In this document: positions 1-13,200 of the stretch, piece by piece
Layout: each line of letters opens with the position of its first letter
How positions within the stretch are numbered: position 1 is the stretch's first letter
Assembly: GCF_910596095.1 (NCBI RefSeq)
Contig: NC_056539.1
Coordinates: forward strand, 14,146,501 to 14,210,500
Direction: 5' to 3'
From: Thunnus maccoyii
Lineage: Eukaryota; Chordata; Actinopteri; Scombriformes; Scombridae
Length of the DNA: 64,000 bases
The notes under the pieces: generated by a model
Database searches by the model: none
Told to the model about the DNA's origin: nothing
Seen by the model: the letters and a program-made list of their open reading frames with translations, nothing else
Made by a program: the position numbers and the translations under genes

Positions 1-3000
1 ACAGCAACTCTCCCCATAAATAGGCCCTCCAATCTGTATAGGCAGAAACATATTTCTCTCAGGGGTTTTTCAGTCTTCCACACCCATAACAGGTAAACAA
101 TGTAACTTGTATCAATACACATTGCCCATATAAACAATACTTTCCATATTCCTCATGATAAGCCAAAATAAGTACAAATCACATAGACACTAAACCAAAC
201 ATTTAACTAAATACAATAAATCCCCCCATCCTTGGTCTAACCTATGACATCACCAGTGATGACAGTGAGAGCTTAAAAACAGGAAGTGGTTTGGTGACTC
301 CCCTTTTAATCTCCTGGGAAGCATGGTGAGTATGGTAAGTAACAAAGAAAGCTTATATAACTCAAGAAACTCAGGACTTAAAATCACTAATAAATAACTG
401 AACTTAAACAACACTGGTCTGTCTTGATTAAACCAGAAATGCAGATGTAAATGTAACAAAACATTGCTAAACACAAACAAACCCAAGATAGTAGCCAATG
501 CAATGAAATATATAGAGATGTTATACTGTCTAACAAACAAATGACACGTATGGAAATAAATTCAACAAAGTGTAATGGGGACAAATGGTGTGGTCTCACT
601 CACTTTGTCACAGGTTCACTTTCATTCTCTCTCTGGTGTCAGCCCTGAAGCCAACTTATGTAGACATATCCTTTTGAATTTTGGCAACCAATGACAAACG
701 ACAATCTGACACTGCCTCTCTACTAGTGCAAACACTATCTTTGCAATGAAATGGCACAATGTATCAGAATTATTGATGCTTGATTTAGTATGAAACCTTG
801 TCATGTCCTCTTGAATATGTTCTCATAGACTCTTCTGATATTAACACATTAATCAAAATTTCACACATTCACTGTGCATCAATTTAACAAAAATATAATT
901 ACAGATTTTCAGACAGTTTAAATCAAAACATACCAACATAACTTTAACAAAAAAAAACAGAAAGAAAAACAGAAAACATCTAACTAGCTTCTCCTCCAGA
1001 AAACACACGGCAGTAATTGCTGACTCATCAGTCTAGATGGCTCGACATGGCTGACCAACCAGTCATGTGTGTGTATATTCCAAACACTGGCGTGACCTTA
1101 ACCTTTCCACTGCAAATACTTTTCCCCTCTTCATTATCTAATGAAGACTGCAGCTAAGGAGTTACAAAACAAACACAACAACAAATCCCAGCATGCCATG
1201 TAAAAACACAACGTGAGTAGAGAGCGAGACAGAAAAGGTCACTGAACCATGTCTTGTACACTCCCACAAAAGTTCGCAAGTAAATATGAGAGCTGACTTG
1301 CTTATGTGCACCCCCACATGCACATTAAGACATGTACACATGTGATACAAAGACAAACACACAGATCTCCCTGCAACATAAATTCAACATAAAAATGTAG
1401 AAGTACAAACATAGGCGGACAAACGAACAGCATGATAACATACTTTGTGTTTTGGAAAAGGTTTTTCTCTCTGCTGAACTGAACGCTGTGAGGCCGGCCT
1501 GTTGGATTGCTCCTGAGTGCGACTGTCTGTGTTTTATTGCAGGTAGAGGACAGGGTGGTCAGATGTTGAGGTCACTAGGAAACAGTTTATAAAGTCACCC
1601 CAAGGCCACAGGGTCAGGAAGAGAGGGCAGGAAGAGGCTAGGAGGACAGGACAGGGACACACTTTTGTATTTACAACTTCTTCTTATTGTCCTTCTATTC
1701 TCTATTTCCTTGCTTTCTCTCTCACTGCTGCTTTTTTGTTCTCTTTTAGACTAATAGTTTAGCTAGATTTGACAGTGCGATAAGAATTAAATCATATTAT
1801 ACAAAATATTATACAGTATGTCACAAAAAATAATTCTTTTATGTGTTTCTGTTGGCAATGTATTGAGTAAATCATTGTTTTTTTTATATTATGTCAGCTG
1901 TTGGCCATTTCATCCTCACCTCCAAAGACAAAAAAAGACTTGGTTTAGGTGCACAAAATGTCAAGGGTAAACAATACGTGGTGCTCTTATTACCTCAAAG
2001 TCATAAATCCCACCAGTATTACTGATAGAAGCACTGCGGTTGGCGTATTGTGTTTAAACATAAAATCAAAAATGATTAGGCATAACACTTGAGATAGTTA
2101 AGATTAGTTCAAAATATGTATGTTTAGGTTAAGAGGTGGAAGTTAATGTGTGGTGTTATTAAGGATAGGTTAAAAATCCTCTACTTCTCCCTGTTAGAGT
2201 GAGTGCGTATCATGTTTCAGGAAGTAATTTTACAAAATAAACCTAGAGCAACTGACATTTTAGCTTATTAATTGCATATGGCGAACATTATGGCCAACGC
2301 TCCAGCGGACAGAAGTTCACGAGCTTCCTTTTTCTCACCCGTTGTCACATGTAAGTCAAATAGCCACTGGAGTAGAATAACTTCTACAGTAAATGTCTGA
2401 CTCTTTGGCTTCCTGGATGTTTGACTTTCGTTATTAGACACACATTTACATCACCTGTCATTTTGTGCTGCACAGGTCAAATCTGATTATGTGATTTTTG
2501 TGAGCCGGGAGTGTCCGCAGGGTTTGAATGGACTGGTTTTATTTTGGTTTGCTGGGTCAGAAAAGTTTGGTGAAAGGAGCTGAATACTGTCTTAAGTGAC
2601 AAACTGGTGTTGATTCTCAGTGGAATTGGCAGTACAAGCGGTACTAGGCCTTTGCCATCTTTTAGACATGCCATAATTTGTAAAAAAAAAAGAAAATCTG
2701 TATTTGTCTACTCATATCTGTCTCTTGTATGCTCCTCTCTTGCTGTCAGGGATGAGTAACTCTATCTCTGCTGTCTTTGTGACCAGATGTTCAACTCTGT
2801 ATAACCCATGACTGGATAATCCAGGCAGATAGCAGCTTGAATCTCTCGGCTCTCTCCCAGCTGACACTGTCACCTCCGCATTCAGGTAAGATCAATACAC
2901 TTTTAACTAATACACCAAGTTCAAAACTTTCGTCCAAAACGGGATGTGTGGTGAAGGGCCCACACTGGTGTTAACAGTAATAATTTATGTTTATAAGAAA

Positions 3001-6000
3001 TTTATGCCTGCTATTTCAAATCTCACCCATAGGGGGAGACATTATAATGTCAATAATTGGTCAGTTGCAATTAATGGTAGGAGGAGAGAAACACTGACAG
3101 TTGCAAATAAGCCTTTTCCAGAAGACATTTTGACATGTCACATTAGGCAAAGCATGTGTGTAAATTATAAATCATAAATGAATGATGGCTGATTCCCATT
3201 TAACTGCTTAAGTTTCAGAGTCCTGGTATTGTGCCTGCTGTCACACTGTCAGAGTTTACTGGGATACTTGAATAGAACAGATCCATCCTATATGTTAACA
3301 TCGTTAATATGAACCTGTGGTTTTCCTACTATGAGAAAGACTAAGCCAAAATAAGAGCAGTAATTGAAATGTTTTTATTGTGTGGACTAGACAGTTTGCT
3401 TAAATTGTGGCTGTGGCTCATCATATCAAGTGTGGGCCTTAAGAACACAGTTTATTTGACTGAACCTTCCTATTGCAACAGGATAAGGTATAAATTAAGT
3501 GAGAATTGTTTGTGGTAGTATATTGGTGGAATTGACTCTAGGTCTAATGAGCAAGGCACTAGACCCCGATCAATCTGGCAACTATAGCAGACGGCAGGAG
3601 ACAGTTTTAACATACAGCATACAGGATTTGACTGTTGGCCTATCCAGCACAGCTGTATTTAATAAAGCCAAAAGTCTCAGATCTGAGGGCTTACCAGTAC
3701 ACTTTTATTCACAGCAGACATTTTGACTTGTTATAGCATGTAAAGCACAGGTGTAACTAATAACTTTAATGATATCTAGAGCTGTTCAATTGAGGTGTGC
3801 CATTAATACATGCCAGAAAGCCAGTATGTACAATATGGTGGCCTGTCTGTATATTACTTTATCCAAAAATGTTTTAGGCTGTTTCAGAAACAGTATAGGC
3901 AAATAGATTATTGGCAAAACCATTCCATAATTACCAGTAACTATCTGATGAACTGAAAATATCTCAAGAAGCAAGTGAGGACAATTTTATACATCAAATT
4001 GATTCTGTATCTTTATACTGTACACAAAGACAACCCTGCCCCACCTCCTCCCCAACTGGTAGTGATGTAGATCCCTCGAGAGGTGACCTACGGGCCAATT
4101 CCCTGTCGTCTCATATCCTGGTGTGTGCACACAGGGCCGCTGACCAGGCCAGGGCAGGTGAAGCCCTGAACTCCATTACATAATGACAGAGGAAGCCATC
4201 CGTCAGTGTAGTGAAGTGGGATGGCACTCAACTATGTCCCCCCCTTTTTTTTCTCTCTCTAAGGGAGCTGCAGCTTCCAGCGTGTGAGGGTGACAGCGCA
4301 GTGAAGTGTTTGTGTAAGCCTAAATCAGTTTGAGAGAGGTGGAAACAATCCAGGGGAGCTCAAAGAGTGTGTGTATGTGTGTGTGTCCTTCGCTAATGAT
4401 TTATTGTGACAAATGATCAGCCATAAACAAACAAGCAGCAAGCCACCCGTCTGCCCACACAAACAAACTAACAAACAAACAAACAGAGGCGACAGACAAA
4501 CCGGCCGACAGGCGGAGTGACGGCTGAGTTTAAGATGATCAATCACAGTTAGAAAGGAAGAGATCAGTGCAGGCTTATTTAGTTGTGATCAAGGGTGCAT
4601 TGTTGTGCATGTCTGTAGATACTTGTGTTTGCAAATGTATCAGTGCTCAAAGTATTTTTGGGTGTAATTTTTTTTTTTTTGGGTGTGTATGTGTACGTGG
4701 TTGCCAGTGTGCCTGTCGTGTGTGTGTTTGAGCAAGAAAGTATGTGTATGTGTGTGGGATGTAACCTAAGCCGGAGCGGCACAACACAGCAGCCTGTTCA
4801 AAGGCCTGTTTGTATTATTACAGCTTGTCCAGCTGCTCAGGACAGACAAACAAGACTTAGTGCTCCAAGCTGCAAAAAACATAGACCTCCCACCCCATTG
4901 CAGAAACCCCTGTGGCCCGGCCCAGCCCAGCATTGTGGCTCAGAAATGGACAAACAAACGCCTACAAATAGACAAACTGCCAGGCATGAGGCTAAGTTTC
5001 ATCCAAAAAGGATGATGGATGACTACAAATTCAAATCATCATCAAACGGAGCATGTCTCCTTGTTCTTTTATTCTTCCACTGACTGCTATAAAAATTTGC
5101 CATCTGGGATGTTTCTACTGTATTTCTACCAAATTCTGCCCTCTTCCAACAATCAACCTCCTTTACTCATAATTCATGTGTTTTAGCTGAATGAAAAAGG
5201 GAATTTCCATGATGCAAAGCTTTGTTTCCAAGTTGATAATGCTCATTTATTTAAAATAGATATGGTAGTCTACACTTATGTCAACATTTGTATAGTGAGC
5301 AGCAGTAGCCCCTTCTCTGCCCCATTCTCTCCCTATGAACAGTATGGAAAGTGCCTATACATGTCTACACCACACTGTAATGAGTAACGTTACCTCCTGT
5401 CAAAATATTGAGTCTCCATTCCACATTTGCTTTTCAAATCTCACATACTACATTGAGTAATGATCCTGAAAACAAAATATTGCATTATATACACAGTGAT
5501 ACTCAGAAAGCTGATGAAAATTAATGCTTGTGTTTTTAGTGCTGACTTTTTGTGGGCAATATTTCTTTTGGTGTGTACTCAGTGTGCTCTCTGTTGCCCT
5601 CTGAACAGCTCTCTCCTCTGGAGATCTCCCTTAAATGGATCTGATCGTGGTGATTAAGATCAGAGTAAGCTAACACTCGCTCCCTCACACCTCTTACTCG
5701 GCCACCTCCTCTACCCCTCTATTTGCTCCTTTTCACCTCAATTTGTGCTGTTCTTCCTCCCTTTCACCCACCAGTCGCTCGTCCTCCATCCTCCTCACTC
5801 CTTCATTCCTCATCTCTCCTCCTCCTCCCTCCTTTCTCCCTGTGCTGCTGCTCCCTCTCCCTCTCTGACTCAGAGTCCCTGTGTGCCTGTATGTAACATC
5901 AGTAAAGCTGTCAGGCAGCCAGGCCAAGGTAAACAGCCCAGCGCTGGGTTCAGGGGTGATGGGGGCCGAGATGTTTTTCCTCAGGAACCCAGGGACCCCC

Positions 6001-6481
6001 GGAGGCTTCTGGCTGGGGCCGGGGAGGGGCTGAGGAGGGAAGATGATCCCCTCAGTTGCCCCCCACAAGAACACACACCGGCCGGTCTCCCCTTTTGTCT
6101 CTTTCCTCCTCATCACTCTCTCCGTGGTTCTGTTTTATTCTCCCTCTTTCTGCATCTGTGTACACAAAGCTCTTCAACAGCATCTCTTTCACACATATAC
6201 GATCATTCATCAGCACATTCACACACTCCTACACTCACATTTTCTTACTTAAATTGTTAGTGTGTTGGCGCACAAGAGATATACACAGGTATTAGCCTTT
6301 AGATGTGTCTTATACAGTAAACAGGATATGGGAGATGCTGAAACTGTAAATATTCTTTTATTTCCAAATACATGCCTCTCATAGTCAAATGACATTTTAA
6401 GGGATTTGGCCTGATGTGCTTCTGGAGATGTTCTGCAAATCAATTATGTCACTTGAAGAGTAAAGGAGGCAGAGTAAGAGA

Positions 6482-6500
6482 CAGAGAGAGAGAGAGAGAG
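6482..6500. repeat. (GA)n microsatellite
   Basis: A short pure AG/GA dinucleotide run in a larger purine-rich stretch. The antisense reading gives a Ser/Leu-rich open frame that is not a gene. Confidence 0.8.
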
Positions 6501-8023
6501 ATGAGAGAGTGAGTTAAAGGGTGAATAAGGAAGGGATAGAGGGAGATAGGGGGAAGTGATATCCCTAACCCAGGCGTGACCCTTCTTAGCCCCAGTGAGC
6601 TGCTCCCTCTGAGGGAGGCAGACGGCCTGGAGAAGGGGAGCAAGATGGGGAACATCCAGAGGTTGCAAATCAGAGGCAGCACTAAAAACAGAGCAACTGG
6701 GAGCAAGGGAGACAGAAAAAAGGGAGAGAAAGAGACAGACAATGCTGGGAGTAGAAGAAGAGCTGGAGAAGAGACTAAAAATGAGTGTTTTAAAAAAAAG
6801 AGTGAAGAAGGATTTAATGGTGAAAAGCAAGGAAGTGAGAGAAGAAACGAAGGAGGCAGAGAGAAAAATTGCTGAATGAAGACAGGAGCAGGTCAAGCCA
6901 AGAAAAGCATGTAGAATTGAATTAGGGGAGGGAGAGCCACCAAGCAAACCAAAAGGAGAGGAAAGCAGGGGTGCAAGGAGGAAGAGGAGGACCATTACCC
7001 TTCATACATCAGCCGTTACATCCCTTGGCGGCTGTCGAGGGGGGAAAAAAAGAGAGGAAACAACACAGTGTGGAGTGAATGGAAGGATTAGGATAATTGG
7101 AGAGGAGTAAGAAAGGGAGAGCAGATTCAGTGTAAAGAGAGGTTAAGACCAGACTTTATTTGCAAATACTCTTTGTTTTAAACATCTTGGAGTAGCAGGT
7201 GGGCGGTGTGTGGGGCGCTGCTAGATGGATAAGGAGACTGTGAGTGATTTTATGTGGACCAGAGCCAGAATGAGTACTTGAAACGTGTCAGGCATTCTAG
7301 ATATTCATAGATATTCAGCTCATATGGTGCCCAAATTTTTTAACTGGCTCCGCATGAGTAGTGTTTGTCATAATAAATGTCAGAACATTTAGAAAATAAC
7401 TAAAATGTTCCCTTTCTGTAAAATAATAATTCACATGACATAATCACAATTGTGATGATGTGGACTAAATATTTAAGAAATAGTATAATTTATTTGCTCC
7501 TTGATTCTTTTTTTTAAACACAGTTTGGCCCTGGACTGATTGTGTTCTAGCCCGGTATTTTTCTTGGGCAGACCAGACGGGAAGTAACTACTCTTCCTCT
7601 ACACATGTTAAATGGGAGTTTGACTTTGAAAGACACTGACTGGAATGTCCTGATAACACATAAAGCAAAAGATGAGGGAGTGGGAGAGAGCTTCAGTATG
7701 AGAGCATAGTAATTGTATCATTTTATCAATGTCCAGCAGACACTGATATCTAACAAAGTGGTTGATTTGCCAGTCTACAGACATGAATTTCTTTCATTTC
7801 CCTGAGTATTTTTAGTTATCTGGCTCACCCACCTCATCAACAATCTGTCACTTACTCTTATTTTACCTCCCATCTCTACCTGCAACTAGAGTTTTCTCCT
7901 CCTCTTCCTCTTCTCATCTTCTTTTCTTCCTGTTCCTGTTTCCCAACAGCCCTTACTCTTCCTGTTGCTGTTCCTCATCAATCGCGCTTTGCCACAATGG
8001 TCTACGACAGCTCACTGACAGGC

Positions 8024-8059
8024 CTGGGACAGGCCTGCCACCCGGACAGCCTGTCCCAG
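8024..8059. repeat. Perfect inverted repeat, 11-bp arms
   Basis: The arms CTGGGACAGGC (8024-8034) and GCCTGTCCCAG (8049-8059) are exact reverse complements separated by 14 nt. Function unknown; it lies in a GC-balanced non-coding block. Confidence 0.7.
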
Positions 8060-8229
8060 TCAGCCAGCCCACAATAATGGAGAAGACAAACAGACATGAA
8101 CAACTGACTTCCCTCCTCCCCAAACCCTGCCGGCGCCCGACTATGTAGCCCAGCTCTCTCCACTCATGCAGACTTTCTTTTCCTGACCACCATGAGGTTG
8201 ATGTTTTTGTTTTTTAGTGAAATGTCTTG

Positions 8230-9060
8230 ACAACTATTAGATACATTGCAGCCAATTTTCCTCTAGCACCATCAGAAGGTCAAAAACTTTATTTTGTCGA
8301 ACACTTTTATGGCAAAACACTTGCAAAATTGATGACCTACCACCCATCATGTTAGCTTCAGCTTGGTATAGTGGTAAATAGCTAATTTTAGCATGCTAAC
8401 ATGCTAAACTAACATGGTGAACATGACTAACATTATACCTGCATCAGCATGTTTGCTTTGTCACTGTGAGAATATTAGCATGCTAACGTTGAAGGGGACA
8501 TGTTATGCTTTTTGTGATTTTCTGTTGTTTTTTTTACTATTATGTCAGATATCTATGCTAAAAAATGGTCAAAGTTCCAAAACTTGAGGTTAACATATGT
8601 GAAAAAAGGAAGTCAAAAGAAATTTGTGAAATCCTACCACTATAGCCTATTGTATATTGTTGCATGGTTTGTTGACTCAGCTTCTGGAGCCAGTGGATGT
8701 CTCCCAGGCAGCTTCTGAGAACTGGCCAATTAGAACAGAGTGGGCTCTTCAGGAGGGGGGCTTTAAAGAGACAGGAGCTAAAACGGCCTCTTTCAGACAG
8801 AGGCTGAACTGAGGGGCTGTGGAAGGGGTCTGTATGAGTTAAATAAGAAGTTTTTTGAACTGTAAATCATACAAAGATATTCCATTAGAGCCCCAGATTA
8901 AAAATATAGACCTGGAAATGTGCATAATATGTCCCCTTTAACATTTAGCTCAAGTCTCATGCAACTGCATGTTTTTGTTTCAGGTTCCCATTTTGGTGTT
9001 GCCTTTCGTAATATTGCATTGTTTCAACAATTTGTGTTAGCTAGTTGGCAAGTGCCTATT
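8230..9060. repeat. Old teleost interspersed repeat interrupted by a MITE
   Basis: The left part (to 8488) is rich in the motif TTAGCATGCTAAC and in phrases such as 'catggtgaacatg' and 'aacattatacctgc', which I recognise as a very common teleost interspersed repeat. The same repeat appears to resume at 8942 with 'catttagctcaagtc' after the inserted MITE. The outer boundaries are approximate because no terminal repeats were identified. Confidence 0.55.
8489..8941. mobile_element. MITE with terminal inverted repeats and TTAA-type target duplication
   Basis: The terminal inverted repeats are AGGGGACATGTTATGC at 8493-8508 and GCATAATATGTCCCCT at 8922-8937, which pair at 15 of 16 positions. The right flank is TTAA (8938-8941) and the left flank is TTGA (8489-8492), best explained as a TTAA target-site duplication with one mutation. 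The element is about 445 bp with no coding capacity, so it is a non-autonomous DNA transposon. TTAA duplications are typical of the piggyBac superfamily, but that assignment is inference. It sits inside an older repeat. Confidence 0.75.
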
Positions 9061-10174
9061 GAAGTTGTTTTCTCAAAATTTTGCCAAATGAGAACAATAT
9101 GTTAAAATGCAAATACACAGTCTGTACACGAAAAAGAATCAAAGAAGAAAGACTCCATCAGATGCAGCAGTAGTCTGAAAAAATAAAGCAGTACAAATTG
9201 TTGTGGTAGTGGATGGATGTCTGTTAACCTTCAACTACAATAGCTTTGTTTTACTAGTCATGCCAAGAGGCTTTCTACTGTTAAGTTTTAATTTTTAGTG
9301 AAGGTTTGTGAGTTTATGGTTTCTCTTTAAAGTTGAATTTTCACATTAGAAAATGATATAATGACATTCAAAACAGGGGTGTTTGTATTGGAAGAACATT
9401 ATATTCCCATTCTTTGTGTTCCCTTTATATGTAATCTTCATTTTTGGGCATTTTCTCATAGGACTTTTATGAGGCTTTGCTGACAAGTTAGATTGAATTT
9501 ATCAAAAATAAACAGAATAAAAATTCAGAGTATTGACTTTGATCCTTTGATTTATGATTACAATCAACTTCTCTTGCATTTTGCTGTTACCAGATGTAGT
9601 AATATATATTATCAAAAAAATACACTAATACATAAACCAGAGTGTGCAGACTGGCTTTTTATAGGTGGAGATGGCCAATGAATGTGAAAGGCTGGCAGAC
9701 AGGCTTGCAGACACTGATCGCTCACCCTCACTATAAGAAATGAATGGACTTGTAGTGAACTGTCAGTCTTGTTGCTCACTGAAGATACACCATTAGAGGG
9801 AGTGTGGAACGAGAGAGCAGCACCAACATCAAACTCTAATGTCAAATATATTGGTATAAAAATCTGAAATCTGTCTCAAATACAATATTCCAGACTACAA
9901 TTATGTCTTGGTGGCACTCTCTGAAATATAGCGTATGTATACATGTCTATCTAGCTCTGCTTTTGCTCTCTCTTTCACACACACACACACACTCCCCCCA
10001 CTCTTGATCTACTTAGATCTGCAACATCTAACTGCCACTTAACCTCACTTTCTCTACTTACCCATCTGCTCGCCCCTTCAGCTTCCAATCCATCATCCAG
10101 CTGCGCCTCTAGCCCTGTCAAATGACTCTACTAGTCATGAACAACATTAACCCCCCTCCCTCCCCATCCAAATG

Positions 10175-10257
<83 letters not shown>

Positions 10258-13200
10258 ATGTGATCAGATGCCCCTTTACCTCTACTCAGAGTGCAATCTC
10301 AGGCTACTTCACCCCTGCATCTTCCTCTCACCGTGGAGGCTGTTGTTTCTCTGTTCTGCTGACTTTCTTTATGTGTGACATTTCTGAGCCCCAGAGTGGT
10401 CTTATCATCTTTGGCTTTTTTATTTGCCTTGGCTTTGAACCTGGGTCTTCTGTGAGCTCTCTTGCACTCGCATGAATGCACTCACTTATGAGCTCACAGA
10501 TGTAAAAATACGCTCCATTTATGATACATCAGTACTAATTGAATACCAACCTAAGTACACACATAGTCTTACAATGAAACACAATGATGAAGCTTTCTTA
10601 CAAATGCATTTTTGCTCTTTTCTCTCTTTATGTACAGTTCTGTAGAAATATAAAGAAAGACAATACTTTCATTCTTTAGATAGCCAGTTTGTAAAATCAG
10701 GAATTGATGTCTGCGCGTGTTTTAGTTAAGTCGTGTGTGTGTGGTATTTGAAGAGAAGCTCTTTGTAGAGGCGATATGTGCAAGCTGCCATTCATAAGAC
10801 TTATATTATGTTTTGTCTACCTGCATGCATGCATGCATGGTTACACTTAGCCACATAAAAGCTGAGCGAGTCAAACATGAGCTGATATGAAGTGGGTTTA
10901 TAAATTTAAACCTCCTGACACACATTGACTTTGATACATCATCCAAGTTATATGAGAAAGCATAGCTGTGTGTGTGTGTGTTTTGTTTTTTTTTACAATA
11001 AGACCAGTGTACATGGCACCTCTGCTCTCTACTTTCCTTGCAAATGAAGAAAATAGAAAATACAACTACATAAAATCATAAATATAATATCAGAATAGTA
11101 TATCTTGTTTGTGTTTTTCTTTATTCTTGATCCCTTTTCATTCATCACACTCTGCTTTTCCATCTGTCCTTTGACTCTTCCTGTACACTCTGCCTCTCCA
11201 GTGAAGTGGCTGCTTGCAGGCTGTGCCACTGCCGACTCTATAACTGTTGTTGTGGCTCCTCAGGGCTCTCATGTGCTGAAGAATCATATGGGCATATATT
11301 GTGTGCAATTGCACAGGCACTTTAGATTGATAACTTACACAGAAAAAGGTGTCTATCTTTGGAGATTTTTATACTCCAGCACTAAACAAATTTGAGCAGG
11401 AGAACCATCATCATGCAATATCGAGCCAAATAATTGTTTTTATTTCAAAAAGCGCCTTGTGTTTTTGAGTGAACCAGAGACAAGAGAAGCATGACAACTG
11501 AGAGATTATTAGTCTTAAAGGATGTCAGTTTCAAAACATATTGAAATAGAACCACATAAATAATAGGTGTAAATTCACTCATTGTACTAATCTTGTATAG
11601 AAAATGTATTTTCTACAGACAACAATATTGTTATAGTTATACTATCCTTACTAATCTCACCCATAAAGAAACAAAGTGCCCCATGTGATTAGCACTGTCA
11701 CTTCACAGAAGGTCCTGGCATGTGCTTTCCTGTGTATATACATGGTGCTTTCCTTTGGGCATACTGTGCGCACAGTGCGCATGCTCGTGGTCTGCAGGGC
11801 TGCCCCTGCTGCAGTCTTGTCCAGTCTGCGCCTCAGATCAACGTTGGTGGCGGGGTGTGAGCGGCCCAGAGGAGAAAGTAAGGTGTTGGGGGACCCTAGT
11901 GCGGGGGTGGGAGGGTGACCGGGTTGGAGACTAGAGATCAGAGATGGTAAGATAGAAATGGACGGCACGGACACAATGTCTAATGGCAGTTCCAGCTGAC
12001 AAAACAAAAATACCCAAGGAACACTAAAACCTGAGGGGTGAAAAATATGCGGGTCTGGCGAGAGGTCAGATTCCCCACCGTATCTAATTCAATTTTACAA
12101 ACTGTAAGAAAACACGCTGCTGCTCTCCGAGCACCAGTGTAAAATGTGTTGCAAATATTTCAATTTTTACACTTTATAATCAAGCTGTTCTCTTCTTTAA
12201 AACAGCCAAAAATTCGAGTGAGAATATATATTTCTAATGCAATTTCGCTTATTTGGCTATAAGTGTAAATATTTTAAGAGCCTCAAAAAGCCAATTAAAG
12301 AATATTATTTTGTATTCATATTAAGAAAAATTATCAGCTTATACAGTAAGACTCCATGCTGAAGATGAGAGTATATTTCAGTGGCAGGCGCTTTGATTGG
12401 AGTTCAAATGTTTGATCTTGCAGTTTTTATCAAGGAGCACAGAGATCAAGCAGAATTACCAGAAAGACTATAGAAGCAATACAAATCCTATAATAAATCC
12501 CTTTTGGTGTATGCAAAATAATCAGGTGACTCGGGACTTTACAAAGACCAAAATAGCATTGATGTTTTATTATAAAGGCAGCTTTTATTCAGGGGGAGGA
12601 CAAGCTTTGTACTATGCACTTGTTAATGGTCGCCCTGGTTTTAATGTTGGGTTAGCAGGACGCACTGTGCAGCGTTGCTCGGTGTGTTGCACTGGATGTT
12701 TGAAAAAAAGGCCACAACAGGCTGCAGAGAGCCGCATGCAGTCTTGCTGGTGGTCTGGTCAGGCCTGGTAAAGACATTAGTGCAGCATTCTGGGAGAACG
12801 GGGAGTCCCATAGACAGCGCTCACTTCTCTAAATAAACATTAGTCTTAAAAAGTTTGGCCCCACGACCTCAGCGTGATCGCATTTCACTCTGGATAGTAA
12901 ACTTCAATTTTATCGCGAGGTTTTCCTCCACTTTTCGAAAACACACTTTCACGCTGAAAAAGATTGGATGTCAACTTAAACAAAGTTTCATTTTCACCTC
13001 GCTTAAGGGACACAGGAGGTTGCAGTGTCCTTAGTATTTCTTATAGCCATATCACACCCAGGCCTGACTTTTGTTTAACTTCACTGATTTACATCCACGT
13101 TTGAAGTATAATCATTACACTCTTACAAAACCATTAGTCAGACACAAATACCTATGATGGTTTAAAAAAGCAGACAAATTGAAATACAGATATTGCACCA

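Larger units (their letters stand above)
1..8229. other. Non-coding stretch, distal 3' flank of foxd2
   Basis: I see no gene here. The open frames are short, lack recognisable domains and mostly lie in low-complexity sequence. The stretch is AT-rich with GA/CT-rich patches around 5.7-6.2 and 6.5-7.1 kb. Two less repetitive, more GC-balanced blocks (about 4030-4330 and 4770-5060) have the texture of conserved non-coding DNA, but that is an impression only. A perfect 11-bp inverted repeat lies at 8024-8059. Confidence 0.6.

Noticed and set aside
4625-5083. 152-residue plus-strand open frame
   Set aside because: It starts in TG-rich low-complexity sequence, has no recognisable domain and no flanking splice or promoter signals.
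5733-6260. Overlapping open frames of 127 and 171 residues on both strands
   Set aside because: Both strands are open across the same CT/GA-rich sequence, which is expected from composition. No recognisable domain is present.
6444-6995. 183-residue minus-strand open frame
   Set aside because: It is Ser/Leu/Phe-rich low complexity, the antisense of a purine-rich stretch, with no domain or splice context.
10122-10475. Histidine/threonine-rich open frame
   Set aside because: It is a translation of the (CA)n array; the same applies to Val-Cys frames across the GT arrays at 15.3 and 15.8 kb.
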